Below, piece after piece: positions 24,581 to 34,813 of a stretch of DNA of 64,000 bases. Each line of letters opens with the position of its first letter. The stretch's first letter is position 1. The stretch is from contig CP025321.1 in the NCBI GenBank assembly GCA_004014935.1, positions 1,488,001 through 1,552,000 on the forward strand. Reading direction: 5' to 3'. The position numbers and the translations under genes were made by a program. The DNA is from Saccharomycopsis malanga. Its lineage: Eukaryota; Ascomycota; Saccharomycetes; Ascoideales; Saccharomycopsidaceae. The notes below the pieces were generated by a model. It searched no databases and was not told the origin of the DNA. It saw only the letters and a list, made by a program, of their open reading frames with translations.

Positions 24581-26089
24581 TCATGGAGTAACAATCAAAC
24601 AGACATTTTCCAAGGAAATGTCTTTGGTGACGTAATGACAAAGACGAGCCTTGTATCCAAGTTCTTTCAATGCAGAAAGTCTACATTCATCAATAATACG
24701 TCTTGCTTGAAGACCTATTTTTTCCCTTTCTAGAACACTCAATCCGGAGACATGGCCATTGACAGAATTATCCAGCATTCCAGGACGCCTACCATTAGTT
24801 GCCCATGAGCAAAGCTTTGTCAAGACTCTAAAAAACTGGGCAGTATGTGCTTTTGACTGTGTTTTTTTGAATAAGTTTTCTAGAAATCTTTTGCTTTCTG
24901 GAAGAAGATATTCCCAATTGCAAACATGGCGGCAACACATGGCCACTATTAATCCAGCAAATCGAGTTTTCAATTCGTTGCAATTCAAGATACAACGAAG
25001 GGTTAAATCAGTAGCGCAACCGCAGAGATGTTTTGAAATGCCCACGAAACTTGGGTGCATATTATTCAGTGCTGGTTTGCCAAAATTTGCTGTTTCTGCT
25101 AACAAATTGTCTAGCTGAAGATCCTTGATATCAACTTTTACTCTTTGAACATACGGAGCAGTTTTGATATGTGTTTTTGACTGGTATTCGTTTTGAATTT
25201 GTTCAAAATCCTTGGCTATTTTACTGTCCATTTTCATTCTAACCAGAGACCGGTCAATCAATAAAAATTTGCATTCTGTGTCTTTCTTGGAATCTTCCTC
25301 GTTAAACTTGTCAAACATTATGGCTTTGGCCAAATACCGTGACAATTCTGCTCTTCCACACCCAAATTCTATATAGTTAAACCGGTCCCCATAGAGATTT
25401 ACTGCTTCTAACTGTCCAATAAGTGAGGACTGTTGAATTATATGTTTTTGGTTGCCTAATTCTTCAAACCGAGAGCTTATGACACCTTCAAAACCCCCTC
25501 TTTCTCGCTCACGATGATCTTTGATATCCAAACTTATATCTTCAGTAGCTACAGTGGAATAGACAGCATTCAAAATTGGAAGCCAATATTTGTAGTATTC
25601 TGAGTCCTTGAGATCGAAAATCTTGACATCAACACTGGAGCTGTCATTAATAGCTCCATCGACCTCTACAACATCATTGCCGCCTATTTGCAAATTAAAA
25701 TCTTTCTTATACCAAGGAGGTGGCACAGTATCAACCTTTGCTTTGTTACATTTACGCAAATGACTTTTCAAAGACCGTTCCCATATACTATGTGCTGGGT
25801 CTAATGGACAAGGTATTCTCTTGTCATTCTTTGTAGTGGCATTTGAAAATAAACCCACATGTTCCGCACAATACCTCTGGTTCCTAGTACGATGCATTTT
25901 GCAATATCTTTTCTTCTTTGTGAGATAAAAACCACATCGCTGGTCCGTAGAAACACCATTTGGGTCATCAAGCTTCTGTCTCTTTGTTATTTCATCATGA
26001 ATGTCATTTATTCCCACAATGTCGCTTTCACCATCCCCACCATTCGCTGAAACAGTCTCACAATTATTCATATTATCAGCACCAATCAT
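24581..26089 (-). CDS. TRM13: tRNA 2'-O-methyltransferase Trm13
   Basis: 502 residues; a second Met at residue 7 is also possible. It methylates the ribose at position 4 of certain tRNAs. The domain order fits the family. A CCCH-type zinc motif lies in QRCGFYLTKKKRYCKMH and QRYCAEH (about 50-78). A CHHC zinc finger lies in IPCPLDPAHSIWERSLKSH followed by LRKC (about 92-115). The TRM13 methyltransferase domain has the SAM-binding YIEFGCGRAELSRYLA (about 235-250), SKHLCGCATDLTLRC and LIVAMCCRHVCNWEYL. The C-terminus ENVCLIVTP is typical. The gene borders the satellite-bearing gene-free block. Confidence 0.93.
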   Translation of the reverse strand: MIGADNMNNCETVSANGGDGESDIVGINDIHDEITKRQKLDDPNGVSTDQRCGFYLTKKKRYCKMHRTRNQRYCAEHVGLFSNATTKNDKRIPCPLDPAHSIWERSLKSHLRKCNKAKVDTVPPPWYKKDFNLQIGGNDVVEVDGAINDSSSVDVKIFDLKDSEYYKYWLPILNAVYSTVATEDISLDIKDHRERERGGFEGVISSRFEELGNQKHIIQQSSLIGQLEAVNLYGDRFNYIEFGCGRAELSRYLAKAIMFDKFNEEDSKKDTECKFLLIDRSLVRMKMDSKIAKDFEQIQNEYQSKTHIKTAPYVQRVKVDIKDLQLDNLLAETANFGKPALNNMHPSFVGISKHLCGCATDLTLRCILNCNELKTRFAGLIVAMCCRHVCNWEYLLPESKRFLENLFKKTQSKAHTAQFFRVLTKLCSWATNGRRPGMLDNSVNGHVSGLSVLEREKIGLQARRIIDECRLSALKELGYKARLCHYVTKDISLENVCLIVTP

Positions 26090-26274
26090 TAAAACTCCTT
26101 TTATTTCGCGATTAATTGTATCACTATTCTTTATAAATCATGAAGTACGGGCATCGCAGAGTTAAAATTTTTCGATCGCATGCAAAATTCACTAGGATAC
26201 GGCCAACTCATGAAATTGATGTAATTTGCGTAGGACATCTTCAAATCGGAAAACAGTGAGCGGCATACTAACCA

Positions 26275-26430
26275 ATTATCATCGAGAATGGTCTAGAAAG
26301 TGTGAATATTGGCTTTACTAGCGGAAATTCTTCAAAACAGCCTAGAAATGGTGGAAAAGATAGGAATGTCGCGGTCCCCAGTTTTTTCACGTTTTTGCAA
26401 GTATTGACCACACTTCTATGATTAATTGTG
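26275..26430 (+). repeat. diverged first satellite monomer
   Basis: From ATTATCATCGAGAATGG to the first regular monomer this stretch aligns with the 168-bp unit. It keeps GTGAATATTGGC, AAATTCTTC, CCAGTTTTTTCACGTTTTTG and TATTGACCACACTTCTATG, but it is shorter (about 157 bp) and diverged. Edge monomers of satellites are usually the oldest. Confidence 0.7.
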
Positions 26431-29400
26431 AATTATCATTAAGTACGGCCTTTGAAACCTATATATTATCTTTACTAGGTACAGTTGTTTGAATCTGGTT
26501 AAAAATGGTTAAAAACAAGGTAAAACGGCGATACCCCGTTTTTCCACGTTTTTCCGTGTATTGACCACATTTCTATCGTTAGCGACTAGTTAATTGTTGA
26601 TTATCATTTTGCACGGTGCCAAAAGTGTATATATTGGTGTTTCTGTCACCAATTCTTCGAATCTGGTTGAAAATGGTGAAAAACACGGGAAAAAGCCGGT
26701 ACCCCGTTTTTCCACGTTTTTGCCCGTATTGACCACATTTCTATGGATAATGGGTTATTTACTGTGGATTATCATCAAGCACGGCCTTTGAAACCTATAT
26801 AATGGCTTTAGTAGGTGCAGGTCTTTCAATATGGTTGAAAATAGTGGAAAACACGGTAAAACGGCGATACCCCGTTTTTTCATGTTTTTGCCCATATTTA
26901 CCACATTTCTATGGATAATGGGTTATTTACAGTGGATTATCATCAAGCGCGGCCTTTGAAACGTATATATTATCTTTACTAGGTGCAGTTGTTTGAATCT
27001 GGTTGAAAATGGTGAAAAACACGGTAAAAAGCCGGTACCCCGTTTTTCCACGTTTTTGCCCGTATTGACCACATTTCTATGGTTAGCGGCTAGCTAACAG
27101 TGGATTATCATCTTGCACGGTGTCAAAAGTATATATATTGGTGTTTCTATCACCAATTCTTCGAATCTGGTTGAAAATGGTGAAAAACACGGTAAAAAGC
27201 CGGTACCCCGTTTTTTCATGTTTTTGCCCGTATTGACCACATTTCTATGGTTAGCGGCTTATTTACAACGGATTATCATTAAGTACGGCCTTTGAAACCT
27301 ATATATTATCTTTACTAGGTACAGTTGTTTGAATATGGTTGAAAATGGTAAAAAACACGGTAAAAAGCTGGTACCCCGTTTTTCCACGTTTTTCCGTGTA
27401 TTGACCACATTTCTATCGTTAGCGACTAGTTAATTGTTGATTATCATTTTGCACGGTGCCAAAAGTATATATATTGGTGTTTCTGTCACCAATTCTTCGA
27501 ATCTGGTTGAAAATGGTGAAAAACACGGTAAAAAGCCGGTACCCCGTTTTTCCACGTTTTTCCGTGTATTGACCACATTTCTATCGTTAGCGACTAGTTA
27601 ATTGTTGATTATCATTTTGCACGGTGCCAAAAGTATATATATTGGTGTTTCTGTCACCAATTCTTCGAATCTGGTTGAAAATGGTGAAAAACACGGTAAA
27701 AAGCCGGTACCCCGTTTTTCCACGTTTTTCCGTGTATTGACCACATTTCTATCGTTAGCGACTAGTTAATTGTTGATTATCATTTTGCACGGTGCCAAAA
27801 GTATATATATTGGTGTTTCTATCACCAATTCTTCGAATCTGGTAGGAAATGGTAGAAAACACGGGAAAAAGCTGGTACCCCGTTTTTCCACGTTTTTGCC
27901 CGTATTGACCACATTTCTATGGTTAGCGGCTAGCTAACAGTGGATTATCATCTTGCACGGTGTCAAAAGTATATATATTGGTGTTTCTATCACCAATTCT
28001 TCGAATCTGGTTGAAAATGGTGAAAAACACGGTAAAACGGCGATACCCCGTTTTTTCATGTTTTTGCCCATATTTACCACATTTCTATGGATAATGGGTT
28101 ATTTACAGTGGATTATCATCAAGCGCGGCCTTTGAAACGTATATATTATCTTTACTAGGTACAGTTGTTTGAATATGGTTGAAAATGGTAAAAAACACGG
28201 TAAAAAGCTGGTACCCCGTTTTTCCACGTTTTTCCGTGTATTGACCACATTTCTATCGTTAGCGACTAGTTAATTGTTGATTATCATTTTGCACGGTGCC
28301 AAAAGTGTATATATTGGTGTTTCTGTCACCAATTCTTCGAATCTGGTTGAAAATGGTGAAAAACACGGGAAAAAGCCGGTACCCCGTTTTTCCACGTTTT
28401 TGCCCGTATTGACCACATTTCTATGGATAATGGGTTATTTACTGTGGATTATCATCAAGCACGGCCTTTGAAACCTATATAATGGCTTTAGTAGGTGCAG
28501 GTCTTTCAATATGGTTGAAAATAGTGGAAAACATGGTAAAACGGCGATACCCCGTTTTTTCATGTTTTTGCCCATATTTACCACATTTCTATGGATAATG
28601 GGTTATTTACAGTGGATTATCATCAAGCGCGGCCTTTGAAACGTATATATTATCTTTACTAGGTGCAGTTGTTTGAATCTGGTTGAAAATGGGAAAAAAC
28701 ACGGGAAAAAGCCGGTACCCCGTTTTTCCACGTTTTTGCCCGTATTGACCACATTTCTATGGTTAGCGGCTAGCTAACAGTGGATTATCATCTTGCACGG
28801 TGTCAAAAGTATATATATTGGTGTTTCTATCACCAATTCTTCGAATCTGGTTGAAAATGGTGAAAAACACGGTAAAAAGCCGGTACCCCGTTTTTCCACG
28901 TTTTTCCGTGTATTGACCACATTTCTATCGTTAGCGACTAGTTAATTGTTGATTATCATTTTGCACGGTGCCAAAAGTATATATATTGGTGTTTCTATCA
29001 CCAATTCTTCGAATCTGGTTGAAAATGGTGAAAAACACGGTAAAAAGCCGGTACCCCGTTTTTCCACGTTTTTCCGTGTATTGACCACATTTCTATCGTT
29101 AGCGACTAGTTAATTGTTGATTATCATTTTGCACGGTGCCAAAAGTATATATATTGGTGTTTCTATCACCAATTCTTCGAATCTGGTTGAAAATGGTGAA
29201 AAACACGGTAAAAAGCCGGTACCCCGTTTTTTCACGTTTTTGCCCGTATTGACCACATTTCTATGGTTAGCGGCTTATTTACAACGGATTATCATTAAGT
29301 ACGGCCTTTGAAACCTATATATTATCTTTACTAGGTACAGTTGTTTGAATATGGTTGAAAATGGTAAAAAACACGGTAAAAAGCTGGTACCCCGTTTTTC

Positions 29401-30798
29401 CACGTTTTTCCGTGTATTGACCACATTTCTATCGTTAGCGACTAGTTAATTGTTGATTATCATTTTGCACGGTGCCAAAAGTATATATATTGGTGTTTCT
29501 GTCACCAATTCTTCGAATCTGGTTGAAAATGGTGAAAAACACGGTAAAAAGCCGGTACCCCGTTTTTCCACGTTTTTCCGTGTATTGACCACATTTCTAT
29601 CGTTAGCGACTAGTTAATTGTTGATTATCATTTTGCACGGTGCCAAAAGTATATATATTGGTGTTTCTATCACCAATTCTTCGAATCTGGTAGGAAATGG
29701 TAGAAAACACGGGAAAAAGCTGGTACCCCGTTTTTCCACGTTTTTGCCCGTATTGACCACATTTCTATGGTTAGCGGCTAGCTAACAGTGGATTATCATC
29801 TTGCACGGTGTCAAAAGTATATATATTGGTGTTTCTATCACCAATTCTTCGAATCTGGTTGAAAATGGTGAAAAACACGGTAAAAAGCCGGTACCCCGTT
29901 TTTCCACGTTTTTCCGTGTATTGACCACATTTCTATGTATAATGGGTTATTTACTGTGGATTATCATTAAGTACGGCCTTTGAAACCTATATATTATCTT
30001 TACTAGGTGCAGTTGTTTGAATCTGGTTGAAAATGGGAAAAAACACGGGAAAAAGCCGGTACCCCGTTTTTCCACGTTTTTGCCCGTATTGACCACATTT
30101 CTATGGTTAGCGGCTAGCTAACAGTGGATTATCATCTTGCACGGTGTCAAAAGTATATATATTGGTGTTTCTATCACCAATTCTTCGAATCTGGTTGAAA
30201 ATGGTGAAAAACACGGTTAAAAGCCGGTACCCCGTTTTTCCACGTTTTTCCGTGTATTGACCACATTTCTATCGTTAGCGACTAGTTAATTGTTGATTAT
30301 CATTTTGCACGGTGCCAAAAGTATATATATTGGTGTTTCTATCACCAATTCTTCGAATCTGGTTGAAAATGGTGAAAAACACGGTAAAAAGCCGGTACCC
30401 CGTTTTTTCATGTTTTTGCCCGTATTGACCACATTTCTATGGTTAGCGGCTTATTTACAACGGATTATCATTAAGTACGGCCTTTGAAACCTATATATTA
30501 TCTTTACTAGGTACAGTTGTTTGAATATGGTTGAAAATGGTAAAAAACACGGTAAAAAGCTGGTACCCCGTTTTTCCACGTTTTTCCGTGTATTGACCAC
30601 ATTTCTATCGTTAGCGACTAGTTAATTGTTGATTATCATTTTGCACGGTGCCAAAAGTATATATATTGGTGTTTCTGTCACCAATTCTTCGAATCTGGTT
30701 GAAAATTGGGAGAACACGGTAAAACGGCGTTTCTTGTCTTGAATGGTTTTCCGGATATTGACCACATTTCTATAGTTAGCGGCTTGTATGCAGGTTAT
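26431..30798 (+). repeat. 168-bp tandem satellite array, 26 monomers
   Basis: Monomer starts (GATTATCAT) recur at exactly 168-base steps: 26599, 26767, 26935, 27103, 27271, 27439 and so on to 30631. Twenty-six units fill 4.37 kb with almost no indels. Each unit has a type-specific first half, and a common second half with GGTACCCCGTTTTTCCACG and ATTGACCACATTTCTAT. Two monomer classes alternate irregularly: one has a CACGGTGYCAAAAGTATATA first half with a GGTG..CACC dyad, the other an ACGGCCTTTGAAACSTATAT first half. The array lies inside the largest gene-free gap of the window, between TRM13 and the GTPase gene. Its frame-preserving length (56 codons) produces repeated 60-65 codon frames that are not genes. 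Confidence 0.95.
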
Positions 30799-32677
30799 TT
30801 CCATCAAGTACGTCCTTGGAATTATAGATGTTGACTTTATTATGTGTGTGCTAATAATAAAGAGCTCAAATGAAGGAAAAGGTTTGACTTGGTGGAAATT
30901 GTTTGATACGCATAAGTTGCCGCTCGATACGTTGTGCATCTCATTAGTTTATGTCAAACGGATGATATAGCGGTAATTGGCGCATTTCAGTTTGCCTATA
31001 TAAATGTTCACTGCATCGATTCCTTAAAGGAAATGTGAAAATATTGCCAATTACAAATGTTCACTTTTAGCTCAATTTTAATATTTATTTGGACTACATT
31101 TGAGCTACGTTTGAAAGTTAGCTACATATTAGGATTTGATTCTGGTCAAGGAGATGTTGGAGAATAAGTATAGTATCTTTATATTCGATAACCCTTTGGA
31201 AAATGGGGTGAAAAGGACGAAAACATGGAATTCTGGTTTTTTGGTTTTTTATGTTTTTGAAGATATAACAAAAGCTACGGATTGTCCTTGAAAGAGGCTA
31301 GTAAGAAGAATTGTTCGTTCAAAGTTGATGCTTGTACAGCTTTAACTAACCAGAATTGAATGGAGAACTGAATCTAAACCCGGTTTTGATAGGCAGTAAC
31401 AAGGGAATCGGGCAAGTTGGCATGTTGTGAGAAATTTGATCATTGCTCGTAATCATGCAGGTTCTGCTAAATGCATATTTATAGGTTGTTAACCTGTTAC
31501 GGAATTTTCTGAGGGAGAGAAGTCCATGAAATAAACAGCGATATCAAAGGGAGGAATCAGGACCAATTTACAGTAATGAGTCACATATTGGAAAAAGGTT
31601 GCAGCCAATAAATCATGTTGTAGATAGCTTGTATTGTATATTTATGGATTGTTTGTTTTTTTAGTGTGATTATGGCGTAGCATCTTGATGTATTTTGAGG
31701 AATCAGTAAATTGTACGGTTTTATTTCTAGTCCCCTAATCAGAAAAATGCGCGAATTGGGTCATAGGAAAATTGCGAAGCCTCAGTTCATTATATCATTA
31801 ACTTTGAATACCAGCTCGGTTTCCAAATTGGGTGCTAGTGACGTTAAAAGTCATTATATTTTTTAATTTTTTTCTTTAGATTGAATTTTGACTTGAAGCA
31901 GTTTTCCAAAGCCAATTCAAAGTTCAGATAATTTTATATTATACTTTAGATGGATAAGCAGCTCGTTCTGTTTATCAGGGGACATTAGACTCTCTGTTGA
32001 GCCTGATGTGACACATTATCGTGTGTCAAATACAAAGCACTCTTATAAATGCGATTATTATCAGCTTCCCGTAAATTAAGGAGAGTTGGGATAACGGGGG
32101 GGTAAAACCTTACTGATAGTATGTTCAAAAAGTGTAAAAATATGTAAATTTATGTAAACATAGTTCAGTAGAATTGTGACAATGGTACCAGTTATTGAGC
32201 CTTGTTGGCTATTCTATCTCTCAGGATGAGAACAAGCAGCCAGAAAATAAGTAATCTTTGGGCACCTAAATGTTATTTTTTTCTACTCGCCTATTTAATG
32301 ATATACTTTTCGAATCTTTTCCAAAAAGAATTCAATAATACTATCAAACCTTCAATTCTATGAAATTCCAAGTATATGCTCCTTTAAGGTTATATGATAA
32401 GTCTTGTTTAAAACCATGGAAATTGTTGAAATGGTGAATACTCTTCATTTCGAAAAATACTTTGGTCGGGTTTTATCAATGTTGATATAAGAACCATAAA
32501 GAACTTTAGAATAGGAGAGAACTTGCTGACATCTCAAGTGTGTCTTTATAATGCAATATATTTCACAAATAAAAGCTGTTAGTGGTATCAACAGAAATCA
32601 TCAAAACCAATGCTACAATTTGTTTATATATGCAATGCCAATTCAATATAAATAATCAATTCAGAGCCACCTCAAAT
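30799..32677. other. gene-free stretch right of the satellite
   Basis: The first part (30799-30860) is a decayed monomer end. Around 31137-31275 there is another faint monomer-like stretch, with GATTCTGGTCAAGG, AAAATGGGGTGAAAAGGACG and TTTTTTATGTTTTTG. A hairpin TGACACATTATCGTGTGTCA lies at 32009-32028. No gene is recognised. Confidence 0.5.
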
Positions 32678-33514
32678 TCATCCGCCTTGGACCAACCAGT
32701 GGATTACATCTTCGATGCCCTCACCGGTATTACAAGATGTCAACATGATGCCAAAGTCTCTGTCCAAGGGAACATCCATGGAATAATCTTTAGGCAAGTC
32801 ATCCATTGACATCCACTCGTGGGATTCGCCAAATAGACCCAGTTGTTTGAAAAGGGTAAAGAAAGACTCGTCCTCGGAGAAATCGATTCTAGAAAACCTT
32901 AGAAACATCTCTTGTGTTTCTTCGTTTGTCACAATGTCCAAATCACGAGCAAAGTCGCTGAGAGAGACTTGTGAGGGCAAGAGCAAAGCAGTGTGTTTAC
33001 GGGATGTTGCCTGTCGTACTGTATGTTTACTCAAAAGAAGCTGGTCTTTAGAGAACGTGGCATTGTCTCTCATTATACCTACACGATCCACAGCAAGGTC
33101 TGTTTTATTTCCTACAACAAGAATCGAGATTTTCAGCTGATGACTTAGCAATACAAGTTGTTTGAGAACTTTCCGGCAGTGATTGAAAGCAACAACAAGT
33201 TCGGCATGGGAGTTCCGTACTATGTAATCCGAATAATCAATAACATATACCAATGCCAGGCTTGCTTGGTCTTCAGCCGATAATTTACATAGTTTCACTA
33301 GTTCATCAAACCAGAGCTTTTCAAACCGCCTCTGTCCGCCCAAATCGCAGCATTTCATTACTAAATCACCCACCATAAACCTCACACGTCGGCTTTTATT
33401 CGTTGGTACTGTATCAACAGAAAACAGTCTGCCAGCTAGTCGTCTAATAAGACTAGTCTTTCCTGCCCCAAGAGACCCACACACAACCAACCGAAGCTCT
33501 AGCTGGGAATCCAT
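32678..33514 (-). CDS. divergent Arf/Ras-like small GTPase
   Basis: 278 residues from the Met in MDSQLELRLVVCGSLGAGKT. Further in-frame Mets exist upstream at 33556 and 33586, but the P-loop would then be unusually far from the start and the frame would run into the opposite gene. G1 is GSLGAGKTS (about residues 12-20). The switch II motif is DLGGQRRFEKLW, of Arf/SRbeta type with Gly-Gly-Gln. G4 is GNKTD and the end is TSCNTGEGIEDVIHWLV (G5-like SCNTGEG). An insertion of about 75 residues lies between G4 and G5, which is why it is longer than the usual 180-200. No N-terminal Gly for myristoylation is present. The cellular role cannot be assigned from sequence. Confidence 0.8.
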   Translation of the reverse strand: MDSQLELRLVVCGSLGAGKTSLIRRLAGRLFSVDTVPTNKSRRVRFMVGDLVMKCCDLGGQRRFEKLWFDELVKLCKLSAEDQASLALVYVIDYSDYIVRNSHAELVVAFNHCRKVLKQLVLLSHQLKISILVVGNKTDLAVDRVGIMRDNATFSKDQLLLSKHTVRQATSRKHTALLLPSQVSLSDFARDLDIVTNEETQEMFLRFSRIDFSEDESFFTLFKQLGLFGESHEWMSMDDLPKDYSMDVPLDRDFGIMLTSCNTGEGIEDVIHWLVQGG

Positions 33515-33560
33515 CAATGTCCCAATACAACTAGCAATAGCCAGAACACATTGCATTATA

Positions 33561-33761
33561 ATGGGCAATAGCAACAAGGCTAGCAAATATTTATTTATTT
33601 ACGGTGGTTTTGCCCTGTTAAATGTTCAATTTGCCCCTCTTTTGGCGCTTCGGTTTGTCAAAATTGTTGGCAATCTTATCGTGGCCGCACTTTCCAAGAA
33701 AAAGTCTCAAGATCGATTCCAGCGCAAGAAATTTAATTCGATATTAGGATGTAAGTTATAG
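33561..33761 (+). CDS. possible small membrane protein ORF
   Basis: A 66-codon frame that starts head-to-head with the GTPase gene. It has one hydrophobic segment (YLFIYGGFALLNVQFAPLLAL) and a basic C-terminal half (ALSKKKSQDRFQRKKFNSIL). The last codons run into a GTAAGTTATAG at 33751, which could be a splice donor; no convincing acceptor with a TACTAAC follows. I recognise no family. It may be a real short gene or first exon. Confidence 0.35.
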   Translation: MGNSNKASKYLFIYGGFALLNVQFAPLLALRFVKIVGNLIVAALSKKKSQDRFQRKKFNSILGCKL

Positions 33762-34813
33762 AAAGGTTGAGTTAAAATTTAGACCATTACAATTTTATCT
33801 ATTCACTGTTTGAATTGAAGGAATGTAAGTTTCATTCTTTTACAGTGTCTGATTTCTTTTTAAAGAGCCTCTATATGGAGGCTTCGGTTGATTATCTCAT
33901 TAATATCTCATTAATATCTCATTAATATCTCATTAATATCTCATTAATATCTCATTTTCCAATATCTTTGACAGTTGTCTAGTAGAAGCAGTGCCAAACT
34001 TTCGTTTCACAACTACATATTTGTTTCCTTAATTATGAATATCCATTCATGAGCCACTAGGATTTAGTTGACTTTTACGTACTGTAAATTTGGTGTAAAA
34101 TTGAGATAACGACGACGAAGAGGTACACATTACTACTTGAGACGGCTGTTATTTCTCCTACTTTTCGTGGTGAATACTATAGGTCTAAACAATGGTGACT
34201 TTGTATAATTGTATACTACATATTACAATTTGTCCATTTGCAGGCTTTTATGAATTATTATAGATATGACCAAAGACAATTGAAACACATGCCTTTTCTC
34301 AGCTGTTTTACCAATTTATCAACACACAACTAGCATTGAAATGCAAGCAGTTAACCAAAGATTATTGAAATTTGAATTTTCAAGATTATTCATTGATATT
34401 CCATATATAACTGACAACTATTTACTGTAAATCAAATGTAGCTTGCGTAACAAAATAGTTGGTTATTATGATTATTATTTTGTTTTTGAATAGTAAGTAA
34501 TCAAAATTAATTACTATTCTTTCCTAATATATAGTAAATATTATATAATATTTATTATTTTGTCCTATCAAATAATTCACATTCCATAATAATTACCATT
34601 TTGTCTCTTTAATTAATACACATCCCATAATTACCATTTTTTCTTGTCAAATAGTAGATATTCCAAATTATTAAAAACATCCCGAGCGCGCCGAGCAATT
34701 ATGGCGTGTTAAATGTCAACTAAGCAAGAAGATGCGATAGGCAGTGTTTATAAACAATTACCAGGCGGTTAACGAAAAGATAACCAATTAAAATCCCATA
34801 CAATAGGGCGCTA
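33762..34813. other. gene-free stretch
   Basis: AT-rich DNA with an 11-bp minisatellite (33894-33955). From 34450 to 34680 there is a loosely repetitive ATTATTTTGTC / AATAATTACCATTTT segment. A GC-rich word CGAGCGCGCCGAGC lies at about 34683, upstream of the USP gene. Confidence 0.45.
33894..33955 (+). repeat. 11-bp minisatellite
   Basis: Five to six perfect copies of ATCTCATTAAT in tandem. The purity suggests recent expansion. Confidence 0.9.

Noticed and set aside
26594-30487. Repeated 60-65 codon ORFs (MHGVKSIYIGVSITNSSN type) in the satellite
   Set aside because: They recur because the 168-bp unit is a multiple of three. They appear only in one monomer class, stop at the next unit, and match no domain. 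The constraint is on DNA length, not on a protein.
26090-32677. Point centromere (CDEI-CDEII-CDEIII) in the gene-free block
   Set aside because: No RTCACRTG followed by an 80-bp AT core and a TCCGAA-type CDEIII was seen, and the complex I gene already argues against a Saccharomyces-type lineage.
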